Below, one piece after another: positions 35,393 through 43,759 of a DNA stretch of 64,000 bases. Each line of letters starts with the position of its first letter. The stretch's first letter is position 1. The stretch is from Verrucomicrobiia bacterium. GTDB lineage: Bacteria > Verrucomicrobiota > Verrucomicrobiia > Limisphaerales > UBA9464. The DNA is taken from positions 31,927 through 95,926 of the forward strand of contig JAHCBB010000018.1 in the NCBI GenBank assembly GCA_019634635.1, in the 5' to 3' direction. Below the pieces are notes generated by a model. That model was not told the origin of the DNA. It did not search any database and saw nothing but the letters and a program-made list of their open reading frames with translations. The position numbers and the translations under genes were made by a program.

Positions 35393-38300
35393 TCATTCGG
35401 CCTGAGGCGCCCCGGAAACGGTCACCTGCGGGTGTGCCGCGAGATAGGCGTCCACATCATCCGTGACGACCAGGGTGCCCCACATCAGGGTCCAGTGGCC
35501 GGGGAACGTGCAGACGTACTCATAGTCGCCCGGAGTCGCCGGGGCGGTCAGTTTGAGGGTTTCGCGGCGGCCGGCATCCAGCATGCGGGTCGCGGCGAGC
35601 ACCGGAACCCCGGCAGGAATGTACGCGCGGCCCTCGGAGTCGAGCTCGTCGGGGCGCATGTTCTCTGAAGCCACCGCGGCCCGCTCCCGCATGCCGGGCG
35701 GCACAAACACCAGGTTGTGCGGCATGAAGTCGTCGTTCTCGAGGATCACCTCGAAGGGCTTGCCGGTCTCCACCACCAGCCGCGGGGTGTCGTAGCGCAT
35801 CTGTTCGCGGACGGTGCGCAGGACGAAAACCGAGACGCCGAGTTCGCGCAGTTCGCGGCGCAGCGCGGCGGCCTCGGGTGAGGGCAGGAAGCCGGCGAGA
35901 TCTCCGGCGGCCTGGACGGTCTCCACGAAGTCCTGCGACGACCGGTCGGACGCGGGAACCGCCCGCGCCCACGCCCCCAGTCCACGGGCCGCTGCGGCCG
36001 CCTGATCCTTCGGCCATGTGGCCCGCGGCAGGGTGCGCAGCGCACGGGTGGCCTCCGGGACCTGTTCCCCACGCCCGATCAGGCCGGTGAGCGACGCAAA
36101 GATGGCCTCCGGCTCGCTGTTCATGCTGACACTCGCCCGGATTGCCGCGCGGCGCAGCGCGGCCAGGGGATCGCCACCCACCGGGACGCTCACGCTCTCC
36201 GTGGGTGCCGCAATGCCCTTTGCCTGGAACACCTCGCGCCGCTGTGGATCCAGCACCGTGAGCGTGAAGCCGTCCAGCCGCCGGCCCAGGTTTCCCTCGT
36301 TGCGGTTCCAGACGACGACGGCATCCACCGGATGCGACCCGCCCAGATCCACCTCCCACCACGGCTGATCCTCGTTCTCCACGGTATGGGTCTGGGTGCC
36401 GCTGCCAAAGGAGCCGTCTGTGCGCCCATCAATGGCCCGCGAGGCCACGCCGCCGTTGGAGACGCTCGACTGCCGGGCCTGTCCTCGGGTGGCGATGTTG
36501 TTGCCGCCGCTCAGCACCTGCACCTCGGCCAGCGTGAGGGTTCCGCGGCGGGGGAGTTCGATGCGGACGAATCGCGCGTCGGTCCCCGGATGATCGCGGA
36601 GGGCCGACGCCAGGTCCGGAGGCAGGTCGCCCAGCAGCGGGAGCACCCGGCGCAGGGCAAGGGCCCGGAAATCGGCATCGGTCAGGATTGGGATGCCGTT
36701 CACCAGATCGGTCAGCGCTGCCGGCGAACCGGCCGCTTCGGCCCACACGCGGTCGAAGCCGCCATCGGCCAGGGCGCGTGCCGCCCAGGCGGCCTGGCGG
36801 ACTTCCGGGCTTGGGGAGCCGGAGGCCAGGGCGGCGAGCCGTCCAGAGACCTCCCGGAGATCCGGTGCATTTTGCAGCGGCAGCAGCCGCGCGAGCGGGC
36901 CTGCCGCCGGGGAGTTCGTCCCCGCGGCGGCGTCCACAGCCGCCAGCAGTTCGGTGAGCCGGTTGGTGCGTCGCAGCCGCGCAAGCCGGTCGAGGGCCAC
37001 GCTGCGGTCGGCCTCGTTGAGGTCCGCGCGAAACACCAGGGCCTCCAACACCTCCGGAGTTCTCGGAGCCTTGAGCAACTCGGCCGTGCTCAACCGGTCA
37101 ATCAGGTAGGCAAAGCCGACCGGGTTGTCCCGGGCGATGGGAGCGCCCGAGGCAATTGCGGCCCGCCAGACCGGCTCGAGCTGGCGCATCGTCTCGCCGA
37201 GCGTGTAGTTCAGATAGTAATCCGTCGGCTGCTTCCGGATGGCGAGGGCCACATCCACCGCCTCGGGGTCCCGGTAGAAGCTGGCGGCGCGGACGGCCTC
37301 CAGACGGACGCGCGGCTCCGGATCCTCGGCGAGCTTGCGGAACAGCGCGAGGGCGTCAGGCACGCGGTCACGCCAGTAGCAAAGCACCCGGGCCGCCGCC
37401 GCGCGGGCACGTGGTTCCTCGGAGTTCAGCATCCGCTGCAGGAGGTCGCGGTCCACCACGTTGTGCCACTGGTGAACCCAGAGGGCCTCCATCATGTGGT
37501 GCTCATGGGCGGGATCCTTCGGGTCGAGGGTCTCCACCCAGCTGCGAAGCGCGGCGATCACCTCGGGCGTCGGGCGGGCGCCCAGCTCCACCTTGGCCAG
37601 TTGCCGGGTGCCGTTCTCCGGTTCTTTGAGCAGGTCCAGCAGATGCGGCACCGGCTGGCCGTGGATCTTGGGCGGTGTCAGCAGCGGCCGTTCCTCGTAT
37701 GTGATCCGGTAGATGCGGCCATGAATGGAATCCCGGTTGGGGTCCCGGAGGTGATGCTGCATGTGGCCGATCAGCGGCTTGTGCCAATCAGAGAAATAGA
37801 TCGCCCCGTCGGGTCCGATGCTGATGGCGATCGGGCGGAAATTGGGATCGGTTGAGGAAATCAGGTGGGGCAGGGTCTCGCCCTTCAATCCCGAGCCCTC
37901 CTCGTTGACCTGCACCCGGAAAATGCCGAGGAAGCTGATGACATTCAGGTTCAGGAAGTTCCCCTGAAATTCGTCGGGGAAGTGGCGGCTGCTCAGGATC
38001 CCGGTGTCGGGACACGGCCGCGACGGACGGTCCCAGAATTCGCGCATCCCCGAGTGTTTGGCCGGGTAGTCTATGTGGCCGCTGAAGGCGGGCCCGAAAT
38101 AGGTGTTGTTGCCGGTGGCATCGGTGATGAGGTCGTTGCCCCAGTAGTCGAACACCCGTCCGTGCGGATTGGCGAACCCGTAGGCCACGTAGGTCTCGAA
38201 CCGTCCCGTCCGCGGCTCGAACCGGTAGATGGCGCCGTCGTCATTGCGCACGGGTCCGCGGGCCGTCTCCACCTGCGTGCGGTGGAAGACGCCGTCGCTG

Positions 38301-39841
38301 AGGTAGACCGACCCGCCCGGGTCGAGGCAGAGGGCATTCGCCGTGTGGTGCGAATCGGCGGAATCCATGCCCATGAGCACGCGCTCCTTCCAGTCAGCCC
38401 GCCCGTCGCCATCCACGTCGCGGATGAACCACAGGTCGGGCGCCTGCATGAGCAGCACGCCATCCTTGTAGAACTGGAAGCCGGTCGGGCAGTTCAGGTC
38501 GCCGATAAAGCGGGTCATCCGGTCGGCCCGGCCGTCCCCGGTGGTGTCCTCGAAGATCAGCAGGCTGTCCCCCTCGGTGCTGTCGGGGGTGCGCTCGGGG
38601 TAGTTGGGCCAGACCGCCACCCACAGGCGGCCCCGGGTGTCCCAGGCCATCTGCACGGGATTTCTCAGTTCGGGGAACTGCTCCTCGCTGGCAAACAGGT
38701 TGACCTTCATCCCGTCATGGACGGTCATCCTGCTGATGGCCTCCTCGGCGCCGAGGAAGGTGAACGAGCCGTCGGGATTGGTGCCGCGCTTGTTGGTGGG
38801 GACTTTGGTGACCGGGGGCAGGTTGCTGTCGTCAATCTCGGGGTTCTCGCCGCGCGCCACCGCCCAGATCCAGCGGTCGCGGTTGGCGGTGAGGGTGTCG
38901 CGAACGGTCATCTCCTCCTGCATGACCTGGTAGTTGGAGATGTACGGGGGCGGTGGATTGCGGTCCGAGATGAAGGGACCCTTGTCAGGCTGGTACGCCA
39001 GTGCCGAGCGGCCGCCGTAGACGTTGTAGCCGTCCACGGTGCGGTACCGGGCGTGCCACTGGGCGTTCTTCTCGTTGATGGCCGCCCGGAGGCGTTCCCG
39101 GTCGCCACCCGGAGGTTCGACCCCAAACAGGGCCCGGTACAGCACTGGCGCCATCGCCCGATCCCCCGCATCCGTCAAAAGGAATCCGTTGAAGGTCAGC
39201 GCCTGATTCCCGGACGCCGCCTCCGCATACAGGGCCAGGGACGGGTCGAACAGGTTGACGAACTGAACGTCGTTGTCTCGGGCCACAGCGGCCATGGCAT
39301 CGGTGTAGAGGCGGAGATTGGCGTTGATTGGTGCCGGATCCTGGATGTCCGGGTCCGGGACTTTTTCAGCGGCGATGGGCGAGACCAGCACGAGGCGCGG
39401 GGCGCCGCGCCCGCTGTAGTTTTGCGCCCGGGTGTGCCGGATGAAGGCCTCCAGGTCCCTCCGGAAGCCGGGCAGGCCTTCCGGTCCCTTGAACGACTCG
39501 TTGAATCCAAAAAACGCGAGGACCACGTCGGCCTTGACCCGTGCAAGCCACTCGTCGGGTGAGCCGAAATTCTCCGAGCGATGACGCGTGACCACTTCGT
39601 CCCCCGCAACGGCCAGATTTCGGAACACCAGCTCCCGCTCCGGCGCTCCGGCCACCACAAGGGTCTCGAAGTGGCCGCTGTGCTGCATGCGGTCCGCCAG
39701 GGCGTTGCCGATCAGTGCAATGGGGTCGCCCGGCTTGAGTTCCAGGCGCTCCGGGGGCGCGGCGTGACCGCCAACGCACGCGGGAAGCAGGCTGGCGATG
39801 AGGACGAGGAGCGGGGGCAGGGTCAGAGGACAGCGTCGCAT
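35393..39841 (-). CDS. Large secreted SGNH-propeller-HEAT-discoidin-cupredoxin protein
   Basis: A 1482-residue exported protein. The signal ends in LLPACVGG, so it may be a lipoprotein. Residues about 30-260 form an SGNH hydrolase-like domain (IALIGNALADR, then FFGFNESF, and TDAGDRAMAPV near the end). Then comes a soluble-dehydrogenase-type propeller (about 370-790: AWDTRGRLWVAVWPNYPE, IRDVDGDGRADWKE, DYWGNDLITDATGNN), HEAT-like repeats (about 830-1140), a discoidin/F5-8C domain (about 1190-1290: GGVASRAIDGRTDGSF, WWEVDLGG), and a C-terminal cupredoxin (FMPHNLVFVP and YVCTFPGHWTLMWG, giving the His, Cys, His, Met copper ligands). No CxxCH haem motif is present. The start is ATG 39841. Confidence 0.85.
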   Translation of the reverse strand: MRRCPLTLPPLLVLIASLLPACVGGHAAPPERLELKPGDPIALIGNALADRMQHSGHFETLVVAGAPERELVFRNLAVAGDEVVTRHRSENFGSPDEWLARVKADVVLAFFGFNESFKGPEGLPGFRRDLEAFIRHTRAQNYSGRGAPRLVLVSPIAAEKVPDPDIQDPAPINANLRLYTDAMAAVARDNDVQFVNLFDPSLALYAEAASGNQALTFNGFLLTDAGDRAMAPVLYRALFGVEPPGGDRERLRAAINEKNAQWHARYRTVDGYNVYGGRSALAYQPDKGPFISDRNPPPPYISNYQVMQEEMTVRDTLTANRDRWIWAVARGENPEIDDSNLPPVTKVPTNKRGTNPDGSFTFLGAEEAISRMTVHDGMKVNLFASEEQFPELRNPVQMAWDTRGRLWVAVWPNYPERTPDSTEGDSLLIFEDTTGDGRADRMTRFIGDLNCPTGFQFYKDGVLLMQAPDLWFIRDVDGDGRADWKERVLMGMDSADSHHTANALCLDPGGSVYLSDGVFHRTQVETARGPVRNDDGAIYRFEPRTGRFETYVAYGFANPHGRVFDYWGNDLITDATGNNTYFGPAFSGHIDYPAKHSGMREFWDRPSRPCPDTGILSSRHFPDEFQGNFLNLNVISFLGIFRVQVNEEGSGLKGETLPHLISSTDPNFRPIAISIGPDGAIYFSDWHKPLIGHMQHHLRDPNRDSIHGRIYRITYEERPLLTPPKIHGQPVPHLLDLLKEPENGTRQLAKVELGARPTPEVIAALRSWVETLDPKDPAHEHHMMEALWVHQWHNVVDRDLLQRMLNSEEPRARAAAARVLCYWRDRVPDALALFRKLAEDPEPRVRLEAVRAASFYRDPEAVDVALAIRKQPTDYYLNYTLGETMRQLEPVWRAAIASGAPIARDNPVGFAYLIDRLSTAELLKAPRTPEVLEALVFRADLNEADRSVALDRLARLRRTNRLTELLAAVDAAAGTNSPAAGPLARLLPLQNAPDLREVSGRLAALASGSPSPEVRQAAWAARALADGGFDRVWAEAAGSPAALTDLVNGIPILTDADFRALALRRVLPLLGDLPPDLASALRDHPGTDARFVRIELPRRGTLTLAEVQVLSGGNNIATRGQARQSSVSNGGVASRAIDGRTDGSFGSGTQTHTVENEDQPWWEVDLGGSHPVDAVVVWNRNEGNLGRRLDGFTLTVLDPQRREVFQAKGIAAPTESVSVPVGGDPLAALRRAAIRASVSMNSEPEAIFASLTGLIGRGEQVPEATRALRTLPRATWPKDQAAAAARGLGAWARAVPASDRSSQDFVETVQAAGDLAGFLPSPEAAALRRELRELGVSVFVLRTVREQMRYDTPRLVVETGKPFEVILENDDFMPHNLVFVPPGMRERAAVASENMRPDELDSEGRAYIPAGVPVLAATRMLDAGRRETLKLTAPATPGDYEYVCTFPGHWTLMWGTLVVTDDVDAYLAAHPQVTVSGAPQAE

Positions 39842-40084
39842 TTTTTGGGACGATACCGGCGCACTGACCGACCGGCAACGTGCCATTCGCCGATCATGAG
39901 CGTCCGCTGTGTGGCGCGCATCCCGACCTTCCAAAAGGCGGAACGTGCGCGGTGTGTGTCCCTTGTTGACGAAGGAGCGCGGCCTGGTGTGGGGAAAGGA
40001 GCGGTGCCGGAGGACCTTACACCGAAGGGTCCCCAGACCCGGGAAGGCTCCGGCACCCGCGGCCGGTCGGCGCATTGACATCCA

Positions 40085-40103
40085 TACTTTGCATGGCAAA
40101 GTA
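40085..40103. promoter_or_regulatory. Operator-like palindrome O1 (TACTTTG-N5-CAAAGTA)
   Basis: TACTTTG (40085-40091), spacer CATGG, CAAAGTA (40097-40103); the spacer ends C...G also pair, making an 8-nt arm version. A consensus TTGACA -35 lies just upstream at 40075-40080, so a bound protein would cover the core promoter. The start codon at 40109 follows six bases later. A near-identical site, O2, lies at 41095-41113 before ispH. Confidence 0.65.
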
Positions 40104-40108
40104 AGCGC

Positions 40109-40744
40109 ATGGACGATCCTCAGGCTGCGGAGCATCTCCAGGTCATCCGCACCATCATGGAGCGGGCGGCGCTTTACCGGCGCGCGCTGGCGCCGATCTC
40201 CATCACCGCCGGCGTCCTCGGTGGGATTGCTGCCGCATCCGGTTGGTTTGCCGGTCTCGACGCGGCCCGCAGTTTCACCAGTTTCTGGCTGGCGGTTGGC
40301 GCCGCCACGCTGGCCGCCTCCCTGTTCATTGTGCGCCGACAGGCCCTCCAGGCGGACGAGCCATTCTGGTCGCCACCCGCCCGCAGAATCGCCCAGGCGA
40401 TGATGCCGGCACTCGTCGTCGGACTGCTCGCCGGTTTGATGGTCCTGCTTCCGGGCGCGTCGAATTCCCGTGCAGCCTGGTGGCTGCCAGGCGTCTGGAT
40501 GGTGCTGTACGGCTGCGCGACGCACGCCGCCGGATTTTTCCTCCACCGCGGGATCCGGGTTTTCGCGGCCGTGTTCATCGCATCCGGGGCCCTGGTGCTG
40601 CTGTACGTCAACGCCCGCCTGTCCGCGGGCGACCTGCCGGCGCTCCGCTTCGCCCATGTCGTCATGGGCGCGGCCTTCGGGGGACTGCACCTGGCCTATG
40701 GCGTCTATCTGGCCGCCACCGAGCGCAGCGTCCCGCCCGCGTGA
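40109..40744 (+). CDS. Small membrane protein with about six helices, paired with a winged-helix regulator
   Basis: A 211-residue protein with no clear family. Hydrophobic segments are visible at about residues 28-48, 55-75, 90-115, 128-146, 148-165 and 178-200. The N-terminal 20 residues are polar and charged (ERAALYRRALA before the first helix), so it should sit in the cytoplasm. It shares an operon with the winged-helix gene, whose GTG overlaps its stop by four bases. Such a pairing of a small multi-helix membrane protein and a small PadR/MarR-like wHTH regulator is common and often ties the regulator to the membrane state, though that is inference here. The operator O1 lies directly upstream. 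Confidence 0.75.
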   Translation: MDDPQAAEHLQVIRTIMERAALYRRALAPISITAGVLGGIAAASGWFAGLDAARSFTSFWLAVGAATLAASLFIVRRQALQADEPFWSPPARRIAQAMMPALVVGLLAGLMVLLPGASNSRAAWWLPGVWMVLYGCATHAAGFFLHRGIRVFAAVFIASGALVLLYVNARLSAGDLPALRFAHVVMGAAFGGLHLAYGVYLAATERSVPPA

Positions 40745-41055
40745 ACCCGGAACCCTTTCTCCAGCTGGATCGCGTGATCCATGAGAAGGGACGCCTGGCG
40801 ATCATGTCCCTGCTCGCGGCCTCCCCGAGCCTCCTGTTCACCGAAGTGCGCGACACGTTGCGCATGACGGACGGGAACGCCACGGCGCACCTGCGGACGC
40901 TGCTCGAGGCGGGCTACATCTCGGTCACCAAATCGCTCGAAGGCGGACGCGCTTCCACCACCTACGCCCTCACCGCCACCGGTCGCCGCGCCTTCGCCCA
41001 CTACGTGGATCTGCTCGGGCAGATCGTCGCCCAGACCCGCCCGCCCGATGCCTGA
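40741..41055 (+). CDS. Winged-helix DNA-binding regulator (small wHTH, PF13601-like)
   Basis: A 104-residue DNA-binding protein. The GTG at 40741 overlaps the preceding stop (GTGA). The body matches a winged-helix domain: LDRVIHEKGRLAIMSLLAASPSLLFTEVR (helices one and two), the recognition helix TDGNATAHLRTLLEAGYI, and a wing with TKSLEGGRASTTYALTATGRRAF. It is of the size and pattern of the small 'winged helix DNA-binding domain' group that usually autoregulates. Two matching palindromes flank the operon and the next one (O1 at 40085, O2 at 41095), so these are its likely targets. No ligand or sensor cysteine is visible. Confidence 0.85.
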   Translation: MNPEPFLQLDRVIHEKGRLAIMSLLAASPSLLFTEVRDTLRMTDGNATAHLRTLLEAGYISVTKSLEGGRASTTYALTATGRRAFAHYVDLLGQIVAQTRPPDA

Positions 41056-41094
41056 ATCGTCCCGGTCGAACATCCCCTTCCTTTGGTGGTCTCA

Positions 41095-41113
41095 AACTTT
41101 GTAATGCAAAGTT
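41095..41113. promoter_or_regulatory. Operator-like palindrome O2 (AACTTTG-N5-CAAAGTT)
   Basis: AACTTTG (41095-41101), spacer TAATG, CAAAGTT (41107-41113). Arms are perfect over 7 bp. Twelve of 14 arm bases equal those of O1, with the same 5-bp spacer length; only the outermost base of each arm differs (T/A in O1, A/T in O2), and that change is compensated. It ends six bases before the ispH start at 41120, the same distance as O1 from its start codon. Confidence 0.65.
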
Positions 41114-41119
41114 AATGTC

Positions 41120-42025
41120 ATGAACATCCATCGCGCCGCTCATCTCGGCATGTGCTTCGGCGTCCGCGACGCCATCACCCTTGCCCGCCAGGAGGCCGAT
41201 TCCCGGCCCATTACCATCCTCGGCGATCTCGTCCACAACGCATCCGTCCTCGAGGAACTCCGCCGCCGCGGTGTCCGCCTGGAACGTCACCTCGATACGG
41301 TTCGCACGCACACCGTGCTCATCACCGCCCATGGCGCGTCGGAGCGGAGCAAGGACGAAGTTCGCGCCCGCGGACACCGGCTCGTTGAGGCCACCTGCCC
41401 GCTGGTACGCTTTGCCCACGAGCGCATTGGGGCGCTCGTCCGCGACGGCTTCCATCCGGTCATTGTTGGACTTCGGGACCACGTGGAGGTTCGCGGACTG
41501 ACCGGTGACCTGGAGGCGTTCGACGTCATTTTGGACGATGCCGATGTGGACCGGCTCGCTCCCCGGGCGCGTTTCGGGGTCGCCTCCCAGACGACACAAC
41601 CGGTCGTGCGGGTCCAGCGGCTCGTCCGCCGGCTGCGCGAGCGTTTTCCGGATGCCGAAGTTCGCGTGGCCGACACGGTATGCCTGCCGACCCGCCAGCG
41701 TCAGGAGGCGGCCGTGGCTCTGGCCGTCGGCAGCGACGTGGTGGTGGTCGTTGGAGGCCCGGCCAGCAACAACACCCTGGAATTGGTCGCCACCTGCCGG
41801 CTCCATTGCGCCCGCGTCCACCACGTCCAGACCGTCGCCGACCTGGAGCCGGGATGGTTTGGCCCGGACGATCAGGTTGGGCTGACCGCCGGCACGTCCA
41901 CACCGGATGCCCTGATTTGTGCGGTGGAGGACCAGTTGCGCCTCTGGGCGGACGCGAGCGCGGGGCCCGTGTCCGTCGCGGCCGATGTTGACCGTCGGGA
42001 GCTCCAATCCGCGGAGGTCCCATGA
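41120..42025 (+). CDS. ispH: 4-hydroxy-3-methylbut-2-enyl diphosphate reductase (IspH/LytB), possibly a divergent paralogue
   Basis: A 301-residue iron-sulfur enzyme ending the MEP isoprenoid pathway. Three cluster cysteines are present: Cys12 (MCFGVRDA), Cys93 (EATCPLV) and Cys188 (TVCLPTRQRQ). His39 (VHN) and His71 (TAHGAS) fit substrate-binding histidines. Some sites differ from the usual pattern: HVE for HPE around Glu123, and ASNNT where NSSNT is common. That may indicate a divergent branch. It overlaps the DUF4173 gene by four bases (ATGA) and has operator O2 upstream, so its expression seems tied to the winged-helix regulator. Whether it is the only ispH of this genome cannot be told here. 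Confidence 0.88.
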   Translation: MNIHRAAHLGMCFGVRDAITLARQEADSRPITILGDLVHNASVLEELRRRGVRLERHLDTVRTHTVLITAHGASERSKDEVRARGHRLVEATCPLVRFAHERIGALVRDGFHPVIVGLRDHVEVRGLTGDLEAFDVILDDADVDRLAPRARFGVASQTTQPVVRVQRLVRRLRERFPDAEVRVADTVCLPTRQRQEAAVALAVGSDVVVVVGGPASNNTLELVATCRLHCARVHHVQTVADLEPGWFGPDDQVGLTAGTSTPDALICAVEDQLRLWADASAGPVSVAADVDRRELQSAEVP

Positions 42026-43602
42026 ATGCGTCGAGTGTCCGTCTCGAACGGGGCCTGCTCGGTCTGGCGCTGATGCAGGGAATCCTCGGCGACGTGCTGC
42101 TGCGATCGGTGCCCTGGGGCGTGAACCTGGTCATCTGGGCCTCCGCCGGAATTGCCGGCATGGTGGTTCTGGCCCTCAGGGAGAGGGACCGGGGGGTTCC
42201 GTGGCGGGGTGAGGCTCCGGCCGAACCGCGGGCGTTGCCGGACGTACGGCCTGCGGGGACCCCCTGCGCGGACGGATCCGGGGGACGTTTGCCCCACCGT
42301 CCGGCGGTCGTGATCCCTCGCGCCGCGCCCGGATGGATGGCTCTCGCGTGGCTTTGCGCCCTGCTCGTCGCGATCCGGGACGCTCCCGCGTTGTCCTTGT
42401 TGACCCTTGTTGCCGGAGCGGGGTGTCTTGCGCTGGCGGCATGGACCGCCCGGGGCGGTTCGCCCTTCGCGGCCGCCCCGACGGATTTCGTAGTCCAGGG
42501 AATCCTGACCGCCCTGCACGCGGTCCTGGGGGGATTTGCCTGGATCGTGGCGGCCGCTCGGAGGCGCGGCGCCATGGTGGACGAGCGGAGGGCCCGGCCG
42601 TGGGTGCGGGCGGCTGGTGGCGTCGTTGCGGCGCTTCCGGTCCTGATCCTGTTTGGTGCCCTGTTCGCCGCGGCCGATCCCGTGTTTGCACACGGGATTC
42701 AACAGATCGTGAACCTCGATTTTGCGGCGTTCGCCAGGCACACGCTCCTGATCGGGTTTTGGGGCTGGATCTGCGCCGGCTACGGCCGGCGGTTCCTGCT
42801 CGGCGGCGAGGCTCCCGCGGGGAGTCTCGCGCCCCCGCCGCCGGTCCGCGCGCCCGTCATTGAAGTGATGATCGGGTTGGGGCTCCTGGCCGTTTTGTTC
42901 CTGGCGTTTGTTGTGGTGCAACTCCGCTACCTGTTTGGCAGCGATGCGCTGATCCAGGCCACGATCGGGATGACCTACGCCGAGTATGCCCGTCGCGGCT
43001 TCTTCGAGCTCCTGGCGGTGGCGCTCCTGCTGCTGCCGCTGCTCCTGGGATGCGACTGGCTGCTGGGCGCTGCCCGGAATCGGCGGGGGTTCCAGGGGCT
43101 CGCCGTCGCGCTCATCGCATTGCTCGGCATCATCATGGTCTCGGCGTGGAAGCGCCTCTCGCTATACGCCGGCGCCTATGGTCTCACCGAATCACGTCTT
43201 TACGCCGCCGCGCTCCTGGTCTGGGTCGCCCTCGTCATCCTCTGGTTCATTGCGACCGTGCTGCCCGGCCGCCGTCCACGCTTTGCCGTGGGCGCGGTGA
43301 TTGCGGGGTTGGTCGTGCTCGGCGGCCTGCAGTTGTTGGACCCGGACGCCTTCATCGCGCGGAGCAACCTCGAACGGGCGAGGAAGGGACTCCGGAGCGA
43401 TGTGGATCACCTGCTCCGGCTCGGCCCCGGCGCCGCGCCCATCCTCCTCCGCGGATTGTCGGCCCTCCCCGAAACCGACCGCGATCGGGTCCGCGAGTCG
43501 CTGGTCCAACTTTGGGGCCATCCGGCCCCGGACTGGAGGCAGTGGAACCTCGCCCGGGCCCGAGCGCGGGCGGCGGTCGCGTTGATGCCCGGGACGCCGT
43601 GA
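42022..43602 (+). CDS. DUF4173 domain-containing multi-spanning membrane protein
   Basis: A 526-residue inner-membrane protein with about ten hydrophobic segments. The central block FAAFARHTLLIGFWGWICAGY and the later ATIGMTYAEYARRGFFELLAVAL match DUF4173 (PF13777), a family of unknown function. The C-terminal 80 residues are soluble, with LLRLGPGAAPILLRGLSAL. Odd: between the second and third membrane segments (about residues 58-95) there is a Pro/Gly/Arg-rich stretch that comes from a dispersed repeat (42203-42296), inserted without breaking the frame. It is translationally coupled to ispH. Regulation is probably shared through operator O2. Confidence 0.8.
   Translation: MNASSVRLERGLLGLALMQGILGDVLLRSVPWGVNLVIWASAGIAGMVVLALRERDRGVPWRGEAPAEPRALPDVRPAGTPCADGSGGRLPHRPAVVIPRAAPGWMALAWLCALLVAIRDAPALSLLTLVAGAGCLALAAWTARGGSPFAAAPTDFVVQGILTALHAVLGGFAWIVAAARRRGAMVDERRARPWVRAAGGVVAALPVLILFGALFAAADPVFAHGIQQIVNLDFAAFARHTLLIGFWGWICAGYGRRFLLGGEAPAGSLAPPPPVRAPVIEVMIGLGLLAVLFLAFVVVQLRYLFGSDALIQATIGMTYAEYARRGFFELLAVALLLLPLLLGCDWLLGAARNRRGFQGLAVALIALLGIIMVSAWKRLSLYAGAYGLTESRLYAAALLVWVALVILWFIATVLPGRRPRFAVGAVIAGLVVLGGLQLLDPDAFIARSNLERARKGLRSDVDHLLRLGPGAAPILLRGLSALPETDRDRVRESLVQLWGHPAPDWRQWNLARARARAAVALMPGTP
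42203..42296 (+). repeat. Dispersed repeat, copy 3, inside a coding sequence
   Basis: GGCGGGGTGAGGCTCC followed by GGCCGAACC, then GGGGACCCCCTGCGCGGACGG and GGACGTTTGCCCC. The blocks follow the order seen in copies 1 and 2. Here the element lies within the DUF4173 gene and remains in frame, encoding a Pro/Arg/Gly-rich loop between membrane helices. Confidence 0.55.
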
Positions 43603-43642
43603 TGTCGCCGGCAACCTGAAGAAGGGATCATCCTGTTCCGAT

Positions 43643-43656
43643 TGCCCGAATGGGCA
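43643..43656 (+). terminator. Small hairpin downstream of the ispH-DUF4173 operon
   Basis: TGCCC-GAAT-GGGCA gives a five-pair stem with a tetraloop, 40 bp after the DUF4173 stop. No U-run follows. It is a weak terminator candidate based only on position and pairing. Confidence 0.25.
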
Positions 43657-43759
43657 CAGACTCGGTCTGGCCGAGGCGCGTTGCGGGTCGGGATTCGGTA
43701 CCGTCGCCGGCATCGCCAAAATCCCCCGATCCATCTGGCGCTCCTGCGTTTCGTTGATC

